A stretch of 64,000 nucleotides of DNA, from the NCBI RefSeq assembly GCF_014529535.1, contig NW_023503302.1, positions 860,062-924,061 on the forward strand, written 5' to 3'. The notes under the pieces were generated by a model. It worked only from the letters and a program-made list of their open reading frames with translations. It made no database searches and was not told the origin of the DNA. Within the stretch, counting starts at the first letter, position 1. Each line of letters opens with the position of its first letter. Origin of the DNA: Bradysia coprophila (Eukaryota > Arthropoda > Insecta > Diptera > Sciaridae). The position numbers were made by a program, and so were the translations under genes. Below are positions 47,801 through 59,639 of this stretch, piece after piece.

Positions 47801-50800
47801 GTAGGCGTGAGATTGCTAATTTAAATCTTAGGGGAGGCAATGTTGTCTACACATCTTATCGCTAAATGTCTGCACATCACCTTTACAGTTACAAAATTTA
47901 TCATAATGTTTGCTAAACGCATTCGTACAGAAAGCTGAACACGTCGTAACTTTTGACTTCAGTTTTTTTCTCATCTTCTATTTTCTCTCACCCATTATGA
48001 AGCTGATATCTTACCTTAATCTTTGTTAGAGATGAGTGTGCATGCTCAAAGCCCAACGTTTGTTCATAGTAGAAAGTGTCCTACCCACAGCCCGATTCCC
48101 ACAAACTTTGTTTACAAAATTAATTAATTATTGACACTGTCAACGTACCGGTGCGTTAACACTAAATAGGCAGATTTACCTTATAGTCACGTTTATGTTT
48201 AAAAGTTTAGACAAAGATTTCGGTTGAAGGAGTTGTTGAACATGATTCATTACACTTTCACTCAGTGCAGATACAAAATTGGTTCAACATTATAATTACG
48301 TTAAACGGGCGCCCACGTTTTATGGAAAAGCCCATGCCATGTCCACGTTTTTGAAACTGGAAGCCTATAATGACATATCCATTGGTATATGGCATTGGCA
48401 GCGGGCAACCCACTCACCTATACATCTTGTCGGACTTTTTTCATCTCAAGAATCTTTTTCCACTAAAAACAGCCCATATAAACTAAACTCAAAATAAGTG
48501 TTTACATTTTGTGGGTTCCATTCGTACTATTATTTCCACATGTTCGACATCATAGAAGAATACATCGCTTCAATCCTACGCGTGAGTGAAATGACTCTCT
48601 TTACGTTGATTTTGTTGACAACATGTAGATAGATGTGGAACAAATAAAACTGTGTAGATATTAAGAATTCTGCACTTTCAACGAGTTTCAGGGTTTTTAT
48701 TGCCAATAGTGTCAATAGAGACTACTGACACTCCCCCTAATCTAAAATCATGATGTAGCCAAAGCCGATGAATTGAAATCAACTGATTAATTGCACGCTT
48801 TAAAAATCCTCCTATTTTAGATAAAATATGACTAAAAGTATGTCCATATGTGATTGCGATAGCTAATTTTAAAGGTAATTCCAAATGGAATTCAGGACAG
48901 GAAAGTGTTCCAACATATTTTAGATTTTGATCGAGCTATCACTACTGTACTTACTGAAAATGTTTAGAACTAAATAAAAAGCATTTTTTAGTTTTCGCGA
49001 CAATCATGTGGATTGGCATTGTCTGATCCAGAATGAACCAACACTAACGTTTTACTGAATATTATTTCAATCTATTAATAGTAATTTACAAAAACAATAA
49101 ATTTATCTGAGAAATTTTTAATGTTATTTTATTCACTTATTACAGTGAACGACATCTCAAATGTCTCACTGTCAAATTTTTCTGAGAATTTTATTGTGTC
49201 ATTGCAAATTCACAATGACATTCTCTGAAAAAAATGACAGTGAGACATTTGAGATGTCGTTCACTGTATATTGATGATAATGATTTAAAGGAGTTTAATG
49301 AGATTTCTGAAGTCTCATTTTAGTAGTTTTAGAAGAGTTAGGACATTTTAGGAGTATTTTAAATTTTTTAGTAGTTTTAAGAGATTTTAGGAGGTGTGGG
49401 AGGCCTGCTTAGTTGCTACTACATTATTCGAATGATTGTAAAATTTTGTTATCATTTCAGAAAACCAAGTAAATTCCGATGACAACTATTACGTAAGTTA
49501 ATATTTAATCTAAACGGATGTAATGTGAAATTTGCAAAAGTTCTAAAGTTACATTAAGTGTCACTAATTCAATGAGTGTCACTGCGACCACACGTTCAAC
49601 TTTTAAATTACATTTTTTCTGCTTTTAATTGACACCAGCTCACTGATTAAAACATTGATTCGTTTTACTCATTAAAAATTTAAACAAAATTTCCACAGAT
49701 TCACCACCAGAAATTACCAAATCGAGTAAAAAATTATCTAAATGATGACGATGTCGATTCTAGTCAAAACGATTTTCATAAACTTTCCAAACAATCGGAT
49801 GACAAATTCAATAACCAACCAATATTGCACAGTTTCGATCGAATCCAACAAAGGCATCAAACACCACATATGTCCGACGATAAACTCATGAATAGACAAT
49901 TAAGTCATAAACATTGGGGTAAGTTTTGTTGTTGATAAGTTTGTTGTTTTTTTTTTGGAAGCAATTTTAATTCTTTTCCGCTTCACATTTTAACTGTTGT
50001 GCATGCTACGTCTGCATTATATGGAGTCTATGTTAAAATGTATTATGTGATTGTTAAAAGGATAAAGTTTTAAATGTTTTCTGTTGTTGTTGTCGAAGTT
50101 GAACATTGCATAAGTTCAAAAGTAATTGAGTTTTCGCATTCATTATGTTTTTGATGAAAGTTTACTAGCGACGATGGGAAGAGTCTGTGCTTGTATATTA
50201 TCCATACATACATGTATAAGCTTCATTTCCATATAATTGCTTTTCACGTCAAATGAAACTCGAACAATGTTTATCGTCATGTCTTTGGTCGCTCCCATCC
50301 CCCCAATTAATTGATTGACAACATTTTCCTAAATTGACTCTTGATTTTGATTCTGTCTATGACGTTCTACCGGATAAGTTTAGATTTCATTTTACTTAAG
50401 ACATGTATATAAATAGCGATATACATAGATTATACGGTCCGATGTCTTCTATGGCTGCATCTGTTCGATTCTCAAGCCTCTGCGATTACCAGCTATATAT
50501 AGAAGAGTGCCGTATAATGTGTACGTTGTGAACAAATGCCAATTAAATGTTTTTCCACAAATATTTTTGCATTATCTAACTATAAAATTTATATGTATAC
50601 GAAGCTCGAGACACCAGCGGAAATTCGCTTTGCTGTGTACCCACTCGAATGAAAATGTTATTTTATTTAGGGTGGATGGGAGAACGGCTTATTATGTGAT
50701 TCAAGTCATACATTGTGGATGGGAATTTATTTTAAAATCCGAGTACCTGAAGTGAGTGAATTTTTATTCCCCTTTTTGTTAAAAAAAAACTCAAAAGTGC

Positions 50801-53800
50801 TGAATTTTAATTACCATAAGTAGTTCCGAGTAACGAAAAAAATTTGAAAATACCCAATGATGGTTATTTATTACGAGAAGGGTCGGTGAACTAGGTAAAT
50901 TGAAAATTTAAAGTGCATTCTTCCACCCATAGTATTATCAAATCGTGAAGAGTGACGACGCACTGAACATTGAAATGGAAAGTTAAAGGTAGAAATTCGA
51001 AATGTGCCTTATTGCAGGTCGTAATAAAAGTGGTAGTCTTTTTACGTTATGATTGATGGAAATGCAGAAATGATTTCGGAATGGATAGAGTCGGTGACTT
51101 TGAAATAAGTGACGTATTTTATGTTAGCTAATCCACTCATGCAAACGAAAGTGCTTAAACGGTGAAATAGTTATACTCACGCGCGTTTAAAGTCGTAAAA
51201 AGACTTTTATTGCCTGCCCCATCCGAAAATTGACTATTACACGGCTGTTCACCCCCTGCGAAAGTGATCCATTACACTAGGGATAATTTATTTCAAATTG
51301 ACAGTTCTTTTAAGTAAATTTGCCTTACTTTCACTTTATCTTTTTGTTGAATGAATCGATAAAGAATATAAGAAGTGTCGCTAAAATAACAAATTTTTGG
51401 TAAAAATATTTACCGATGAACACAGTTATTTGAGAAAAACTTGTTGCGCAAGTAATCTGGTTACAACACACTTTTTGAAGAATTCGCAACACACAGAATT
51501 GTCGGCCATATTTATTGTAACAATAATTTTGATGTTCCGAAGTAACACTTTATGGCCACACATTTCGTTGCATTTTTCACTTGTAACAGTAAATGCTTTT
51601 GCTTATAGTACAAACACTACATTTTGTTGCAAATTTTTTTGAAGACATTAAAAAGGACTAACAAAATAATTGCACAAACAATGCGTCTTCATCGATACGA
51701 TACTAACTGCGAAAAACTATGTCAACATGTCACCAACGCAATTGTAACTACTGTTGCGACAATACTAATGTAACATGAGTGCTGTTTTCGGGATGAATTT
51801 TTTAGGAGACGTGTAGCGTGTGAGCCGATTTCGTCAGTACACTAGATTTGTTTGTAAAAGTTTTATCGCAAGAACATATTTATTTTGTTTTGTTGGTTTT
51901 TGTTTATTGAGATACTGAATTTATGTAGAATTTCTGCAGCCGTGTAGTAGTCAATTTTCGCATGAGCAGGCAATAAACCAGAATACGTTGGATGCTGCGA
52001 CGTAATTCATTAACTCGGACACAATTTTGTGAAACTCGCATACTCACTCGTGTGTTTTTGAGCAACAAGCTTCGTAACAGTTAATTTCGACAAGTGTGGT
52101 TGTATACCTCGCCTTCGGCTCGGATATACAAACTCTACACTGGTCGAAATTAACTGTTACGAAGCTTGTTGCTCAAAAACACACTCGTGAGTTCGCTCGT
52201 ATCACAAAATTGTGTCCTTGTGTAATGAATTACTTTCGCAGCATCCAACGTAATCTACTGTTAGTTGATGAGTGGATCAGCTGAAAAACAGGTGAAATAT
52301 CGAATATTTTCAGTTTTTTTTTAGAAGAATTGCTTTTCGACTGTTTGAAGTCTCTATCCACCTATATGTGCTTCTAATTCCTTTTATGTCTTCATTTACA
52401 TTGCAAACAATAACGAAATTACGAAGATCGGTTAAAAACACGATTCGTAGGCTACGCTCACACACATACATACGCATTTTTCACTACAAATTGCAAGTGT
52501 TACAGACATCGCATAAAACCTATTAGCCTCTAGTTCTTCGTACGGACTCAAAAACTTTTCTGATTTTATTTAAAAAATCAAGTCAGCGTACATACTCGAT
52601 TCGGTTTCGAGGCGATTTTCAGTATTCTTTGATATAGACGATTTCGTGTTTTTGAAAATTTAATTTGAGCTATGTAGAAGTAGACCAACTACCTGATTTC
52701 TGATGGTAAAAAATCCCCGACTCTCTGCCACTACGATACGTTGAAAACTACACAGAAATTAGACTTATAATTAAAAAAGTTGTTAATGCAAATGAAGTTG
52801 TTTTGCGGTGCATGTCCATAAGAAAGTTTTCGAAAGTGTTAACAGGTAATATTTATTAATGGGCTAGATACACCTTTGAATGATTAATTATTCAGTAGCT
52901 ATGCAACTCTCGACTTTATGAAATTCAATAAGAAGTCAAACTCGACTATGAGAGAACGTATATTATAGAGCTGCGAAACCCAAACGAAATGCGGAAACAT
53001 TATTGAAGTTTACCATAAGTATATTTAATTCACCAAGCAATGTAATGGAAAAATGTCATTTTTCCTTGCGTTCTTTTTTCTTTTCTTTTTGTAACAAAAT
53101 GCAGTCAAATTTTGAATTTGACTAAGTTCTTGAGATGACTTCCTTGTTAAAGCTCATAAAGTTCTTGTAGTGTTGGATAAATGTAAGACATTTCTTTTAC
53201 TACAGTTTATGTATATGGTAAACGAATTGACAAAAGTTTCGCCAAAATTCTCGAGCACGTAAATTTCTGTCATGTATATACATTTCTGTGGATATAACTT
53301 TACAATAATAAATTCTAGAATTTCCAACACTTGGAGAATTTTAATCGAAGTGCCAACCGTTATATGTGATTATATTTCCAAGAAGTTATAAGAAGAACGA
53401 TGACTCTGATATCGTCAACTTCAAATTACTAATAATTAACACTTCCAACGCCATCGTTCGTGGGAAAAATATCTACACACCTACTACTCGTATTTTCCGG
53501 ACAACGAATGAATTTTGTACCAGTGAAAGGTGTTTTCTAAATAAATACATCGTTTACATTCACTGCGCGGTGTAATAAATTTATGCATGCACGATGCACC
53601 TACTAGTTTGTTTGCAATAACAATTTGAGGTATGAGACAAATGACAAATCGCACGTAACAATTTTGGTCAGCAAATGAGTTTTACTTGTTTTTCATCATG
53701 CAATGTTAAAGTTAACCAAATTGTTAGAAGGAGTAGACGTTATACATTGGATTAAATGAGATCATTGAGATTTTGTCTTCAGTGTGGCTGATTCAATAAC

Positions 53801-55164
53801 ATAATTAATGTTTTACGGCAGTCTTAATATCACGAAAATTTGATGTTTTTTCCTAAAATAATGGATACTATATTGAAAGCTCTGCATCAAAAAAATACAG
53901 AAATTCCATTTGAGGAAATTATTTTAATTCTAACAATGAAAAGAAAAAAATGTTTCTTGATCTTAATTAATCGGACAGGCGAAAGGGTTACATTGAAAAT
54001 TCCCTTAAAAAAAACCCCCTCAAAAATCAAAGAAAGATCGTGCAAAAGTGTTTGAAATTTAGTGAGGAAATGGATCGAAATTGATACTTGTCTACTAGTG
54101 AACTAAATTCATAAGGACCCAAGAGATGCTCTCAAATAAAAGTCTAATAGATTGCGAGTTGCTTTGCTTTCGTTTGGGACAGGTCATGAAAATACGATAT
54201 TTATTTCAGTCACAGTTGCACTGTTTCAATGTCACTAGAAATAAACTTCAATGAAAACCTTGTCGCACCATTTTAGTTAAAATTTATAGCAATTTTTAGC
54301 AAATTCAGAAAACTTTATATTTTTACACACTGAATGACAATAACACAACGTATATTTTGCTCACAGTCCAATGAAATTACGTAGAAGAATTTCAATTTTC
54401 CACCAGCTTATTAAAGTATTTAAACTTTTAACATTTTATCCATTAGTAGACTTAACGACTTTTTCAATCCTTTTCTAGGAAGTAAGCGATCGCACAAGAC
54501 TAGAAATCCGAAGCACAAGTCGAACAGGTACAAACATTACTCAAACAATCGACAGTACATCAACGGTATCATACACTATCATGAGGACAACGCACTCCAT
54601 AATCATCTGAAGTCCAATGAGAAAGCAAAACATTATTCGCATGGAGTGTATACGTTGCACAATGTTCAAAAATTTGAAGACAATTACGAACCGCCGTACG
54701 TCAAAAAGTTCAATCGCAGAAACAAACAATTGCTAAACCTATTGGAGGGCATACCGGCATCCGACGAACAAATGGCTAAACCGAAAAAACACGCAGCAAA
54801 GGTGGATCAGAAGAAGAATCAATGGGTCGAAACGAATTTATTTGAAGAACAGCGACCGCATCCAACGGCTCGAAATTTATCGACATCGTCTGAAACGAGC
54901 GATGGCATAAACGACATTCCCGGTGAAAACGATTCAGAAACAATTAACGATGATGCCGTCAGCAAAGAACAAATCCATAAAAATCCTTCCAAATCGGAGA
55001 GATTTAATTACCATCGTGTCGCTTCACCCAAACTGGTTGGTTTTGGTAGTTTCGGAATGTTGAGAAAGCAACAATTACCGTTCGTCGCGATCACCGATAA
55101 GAGACTTAGCCATTCAAATAGCCGCTCCTATTCGCAACAACCAAGCAATTTATCAATGCCTTAA
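44833..55164 (+). CDS. Secreted basic His/Asn-rich protein, four exons
   Basis: Exons 44833-44947, 49461-49492 (a 32-bp microexon), 49699-49918 and 54479-55164 give 350 residues. All three junctions keep phase (1, 0, 1), with good GTAAGT donors on exons 2 and 3 and GTAAAA on exon 1. The N-terminus (NNWNILILLIILPCGLSHK) reads as a signal peptide; a second in-frame ATG at 44860 would give a more typical length. The rest lacks membrane spans, is rich in His, Asn, Lys and Ser, and has few Cys. The most structured-looking part is YEPPYVKKFNRRNKQLLNLL (about residues 185-205). Several dibasic sites could be protease targets. I do not recognise the family. It is presumably a secreted ligand or matrix protein. 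Drosophila Fog, a poorly conserved secreted ligand that I recall as lying near stoned on the X, is a candidate by position only. Confidence 0.75.
46226..46335. repeat. Perfect 80-bp palindrome
   Basis: The left arm AGCAAAATAAAATGATCGAG followed by TCTGGTTTTTGACAATTGAA (46241-46280) is followed almost without a loop by its exact reverse complement (46282-46321). Imperfect pairing extends a further 10-15 bases on both sides (ATCCTAATAAGG / TTTTAGGACC). It lies in intron 1 of the secreted-protein gene, just before a foldback element. Confidence 0.85.
46358..46773. mobile_element. Foldback/MITE family, copy 2
   Basis: The terminal inverted repeats are TTAAGAGGCACCGGTACTT and AAGTGCCGGTGCCTCTTAA. 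The interior mirrors itself (ACGACCGCAATTCCGACCACG; CAGCTCTGAGAA / TTCTCAGAGCTG) around a centre near 46567. Total length is about 416 bp. It aligns along its length with 9195-9574 and sits in intron 1 of the secreted-protein gene. Confidence 0.85.
49143..49266. mobile_element. TA-flanked MITE with CAGTGAACGAC ends (Tc1/mariner-like)
   Basis: The ends CAGTGAACGACATCTCAAAT and the reverse complement ATTTGAGATGTCGTTCACTG are perfect inverted repeats that continue to TGTCTCACTGTCA, with a 124-bp total. TA dinucleotides flank both sides. A TA duplication with a CAGT-type terminus fits the Tc1/mariner superfamily. It lies in intron 1 of the secreted-protein gene, about 195 bp before the microexon. 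Confidence 0.8.
51978..52262. mobile_element. Foldback element with about 125-bp arms and a GC-rich loop
   Basis: The left arm (ACGTTGGATGCTGCGACGTA ... AGCAACAAGCTTCGTAACAG) is mirrored on the right (CTGTTACGAAGCTTGTTGCT ... GCAGCATCCAACGT). The arms are diverged by a few percent, and the apex is CCTCGCCTTCGGCTCGG. It lies in intron 3 of the secreted-protein gene. Confidence 0.8.
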
Positions 55165-55237
55165 ATTAATTATTAAATTTATGTGTGAGTGTGTGTGTCA
55201 GTCATATCAAACTATGTTATAACATTGAGTTTAATTA

Positions 55238-55243
55238 AATAAA
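55238..55243 (+). terminator. Poly(A) signal of the secreted-protein gene
   Basis: AATAAA occurs about 73 bp after the stop codon, preceded by GTGTGAGTGTGTGTGT and within AT-rich sequence, consistent with a short 3'UTR. Confidence 0.6.
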
Positions 55244-56618
55244 ATACACCAGACACAAGCCATATATAGATCCAAAAACTAATTATTCGGTAGGAATTTA
55301 TGTACATTTTCATTAAAGGATAAGAACAGCAAAGAAAACAAACAGAGAATCTAACTTAATTGAAAATAGAGAGAGAGATTTTAACAAAACTTAAAATTAT
55401 TCAGAGATAGAGAAAGTAGTGTCGAAATTATAAAGGCAAATATACGCTTCAAAACATACCGAAACTGATCTGTTTATTTTTGGACAAGTTCATGTACACT
55501 TCCTTCAACTCACCACTCAACCGGAGCAGTTGAAAACCCGACTTACACATTTTACTAACAAAATTTATCTGCTGACGGTATGTTTAGAGGAAATGGAGAA
55601 AATTACCTCTTCAAAACAATTTAATTTTGTAAGTATCTAATTGGTATAGCAGCACCGTACTATATGTATCGGCATTTTCGGAAAATCAAATCAAAATCGT
55701 AATTGTTTCAAACTCTGCACTTACGCTTAAACCCAACGAAACTTAAGAAGTACTAGAATTCGAAGCACTAATCGCAAAATTGAGGAACCGTTATCTCACG
55801 TCCTCAAATTCAAGTAGGACTCATTTCAACAACAAATCAAATAATTATCAAAATTAATCATAATTTAAACAATATACTGAAAAAACCACCTATCATTCTA
55901 CGGCGGAATAACAGCACGTACGTTCACGTCTGTTACATTTATTTGCTCAACTCAGTGACGAAAACTAAAACTTTCGTTGGATTTAAAAAAAACATCAATT
56001 CGCCATGCCATTTTTGTAAACGTAAGCAAATTGACAGTTCAGATAAGAAAAGGTCTATTTTCTCCCTAGGTGAAACAAATTGCACTTTTTTCATTAGAAA
56101 TGTCATTCGACCAATCTTCAACAAAACGCAATTTTCTCATTGCCTATCAATGGGAGAAAAAGGGTTTAATCAAACCGCACGCACGAAAAATTATTACGTA
56201 CTGCTTAAAGTGTTCTGGAGAGTTCAACATCCTCAGAGCCACTTTGATCCAAAATTTTGTATTGTAGACTTTCGATATAGCAGTATATAAAAGAACGATT
56301 GATACTGGGTCACTTTTTGGGACGAATTTAGAATTTAAAAAATCATATTTCAGATTTAAAAAATCTGATTTTTACGTTGCGATGTGTTTTTAAAAACTGT
56401 GGAAATTTATGCATGCCCGCTCAAATTTTTTCGTTTTTATCGTCTATCTCATTTTCCCCAACCCGGGTAAATACGCGTGAATATTTGGCCCATGAAGTGG
56501 AACCGATTTTTTGGAAGGTCTTTCAGGAGCAGTTCATTTTTGAAACGTCAAATAATGGACCTAATGCACTGTATGAAAATGAACTCAAATGAACACTACT
56601 GAAGAGAATTGAATAAAT

Positions 56619-56680
56619 ATTATGCACGTATGACAAAGCGGTCGAGGCTTGCCGAGACGGCTTGTCATACGTGCATATTC
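56619..56680. repeat. Short palindrome with a GC-rich apex
   Basis: ATATTATGCACGTATGACAA is mirrored by TTGTCATACGTGCATAT around GCGGTCGAGGCTTGCCGAGAC. The arms are about 24 bp. Its apex resembles the GC-rich loops of other foldbacks in the window. Confidence 0.6.
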
Positions 56681-56853
56681 TTTTTTATCGCATAAGCGAA
56701 AACGAGACAACAAGATATGCGAATGACACTTTGACAATTTACAGAAGTATAATGTTTGTTTATATATCCTAGGTGAATAATTTTTTACTAGATAATTCAG
56801 GTCCCTAGTTAATTCAAGCGCTACTGCCTGGATTATTTTAGACTGCTGTGCTC

Positions 56854-57123
56854 TAAATAGCCTCAATACAAACAACACACACTCTACGGATAATAGCGGC
56901 AGAGTCGAAATTTTGCTTGATTTTTCCAAGTGGTTCCAGGTGGTTCCCGTGGTCTAATCGAAAAGTGATGTATTGAAGGTGCCCCTTATTTTTGATAATG
57001 AACAAGTCGTCTATACGTCATTTTGTCCAAAAACTTCAAATTTAGCCGATATAAGTTTGGGTCATTTTGACTCTGCCGCTATTATCCGTAGAGTGTGGGT
57101 TGTTCGTATTGAGGCTATTTACT
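56854..57123. mobile_element. MITE with about 55-bp inverted ends
   Basis: AAATAGCCTCAATACAAACA and the following ACACACTCTACGGATAATAG on the left pair with the right end CTATTATCCGTAGAGTGTGG and TATTGAGGCTATTT. The arms differ at about three positions. The interior of about 160 bp is unique and non-coding. Target-site duplication not resolved. Confidence 0.75.
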
Positions 57124-59639
57124 GTGCTCCATAGCAACAAGAATTTGTTCGATGGAAGCACCTAGCTTAGTTAGTACAATATCTCTGGTGTCAAAAAGAG
57201 TAGTTTTTACTCTGGTCGCATGACCTTGTGTAAAGTTGTGAAAAAGCATAGTTTCGGCTACAACTGTGCACACAGTTAAATGTCTATATTTTCTCTCCAT
57301 GTGATGCAAATTACTATTGATTAAACATTTTCCCGTCTGTCTTATTATTTACACCTTTCGACAAGCGTATCGCAATAGAATCATTAATCATCATCGCCCA
57401 CATTTGTCGCCTTTGTCAATAACGGATGACGACCCGATAATAAAATAAAATTACTGACCCTGTGCTCAAACTGTCATGCCATACTTTAATTCACACAGAA
57501 AATACATTTTCTTATTTATGCTCCGTTTAATGGAATGAGTTTAAATATTAAATTGTTCTTGTGGCTTGTGGTAGCAAATTTCAACGTAACTCCAGTGCTA
57601 GGAAATAGTATTGTATGCTTCATTGGATTCGATTAAAAAGGTGATAGAAATAAATGGGAATTGCTATCCATAAGGTTGACTGTATTATTAGGGGTGATAT
57701 ACACCATAACACTCAGTGAAGTGTAAGGAAACAAGCTCTTCAAGTAGGAGTGAGCACTTTAGCTCAGTTCGTAAAGTATGTCACGCACCAGCTGGGATAG
57801 GGTAAGATTGGGTGATATTCTATATGAACGGAGCTTTTATGTACCGCGATCTTGATTTATACACATGTAGTAATACAATGATTAGCATCGTTCACTAAAG
57901 CTCTAAAGCAATAATTATTTATTTTGTTCACTCAAATGCGTTGAGAAGATAGCCTGTTTCTCTTATTAAGATAATTGACAATTCAGTGCAGAAAATGAAC
58001 GTGGAGAAAATAAGCATTTTTTTTTCACAGACCTGTCAATTTAATTTTTTATTATATTAGTGGGGAATAGCAATATTGAATGCTGTATACTGCGCCTAAA
58101 ATTGTAATTAAGGTCATTACGGAGCGAAACAAATCAAAAATTTATAATCAAGTCAAGTTTGAGCAGTGTCTAGACGTGCATTCAAATTTAAGTAATTAAA
58201 AATAAACTTTAATGAGGATTTCGCGCTGGATAATTTTTTTATCAATGCTGATTTTCTGGTGACTGACTGCCTTTAAAAGTAACCACTATCCCGTTGTCAT
58301 TGTGTGGATTGTATAGATTAGGGTGGATCGATTCTTAGAAACTAGAAAATCCACATTAATTTAACTTTGAGTATCGCTCAGCTGTCTGAACAAATTTTCT
58401 GGGTATTGTGAGCTTTAGAAGGAACACACTCCGTATGTTACTTATATGACAAGCAATATTCATTTACGTTTTGATATTCGTATTTCTCTCAATTGGTTAT
58501 GGAAACAGTCTTGCACTGCAAGTTGACAATAATTATTCTGTTTTGTCGCTGTTTCATTTCTATGACTATACATGTACGAATGTAATGATATAATCCAGTT
58601 AACTGCTGCGCTAGTCAAGAGCTCATATTTCTAATATATTTTTTAGGTTTTTCTGAATTTAACTCTTCCGAGAAAACATATCGAAAAACCGTAGATTCCC
58701 CATTTAATTTTCATTCGTTATGTAGCATTCGTTTGATGTATTTAAGAATCTGTTTCTTTGTTTTCAAAGAAAAAAAAAAGTTTTATTTCGAGGTTCAGTC
58801 TGCAACGAACAGAAACTACTGAATAACAGCGACAAATGGGAGTCAGAAATTTCCTGCAGAAACGGAAAATTATAAGTGGAAACAGCCGAGAATAAAATAA
58901 TTTCCTTAACTAGGGTCAAGTATCCCACCCCGGAAAATGAGCTTCTGTAACCAATTTTCATAATTGTGGATCGGAAACATCAAAAGCAGGTGCTCCCCTC
59001 ATTCGTAAGAAATGTAAACGACATTTTTATTGTAAATGTGGAAACGGCCGAATGTCATCGAAACCAATTGAGTGATCCTGTGCCGAACCATTAATTCACT
59101 ACTAACACCACAAAACACCAATAATTACAAAAACAAAGCTATCTTATTTTTCGACAAGATGTGCTGGACCACCGTTCAGCAATAGACAGAATGTGTTTTT
59201 CAGAAGTGACGAAAATAATTGAATGTATCTTTCGATTGTCCTACACAGTTCTATATCACATTTTACGGCAACAGAGCCGTGACACCATGGCGACAGTGGC
59301 AAAGAAAAACCTCTCCTCGAGTCTAGTATACTATTTATTTGTGTTTTTCTTTTGAAAGGACAATCTCGGTGAAGCCCAAGTAAAATGGTTTAGTATAGTA
59401 ATAGATGAATGCATGTGCACTTCTGACGAATCGATAACGAAATGAAAGTAAGCAAGAAAGTATGATATCAAAGTTCTACTGCCAAATGTGCTAACTCATT
59501 CGGGCGTGTATTGTTACACCACAAATGAACAAGTATAAGAGTTGTGCAAGAAGTACGAGACCTTTAATTGCTCTCATTGATGTGTTTGGTTCTAACTTAT
59601 AAACATGATAAATTTCTAGCAACTCCGTCCAGACGAAAA

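Noticed and set aside
55943-56290. 115-codon plus-strand frame
   Set aside because: No domain, no splice context; begins in a dispersed CTCAGTGACGAAAA-type segment also seen near 34200.
57755-57830. tRNA-like D-arm (TTTAGCTCAGTTCGTAAAG)
   Set aside because: T-arm and acceptor stem do not form; at best a tRNA-derived relic.
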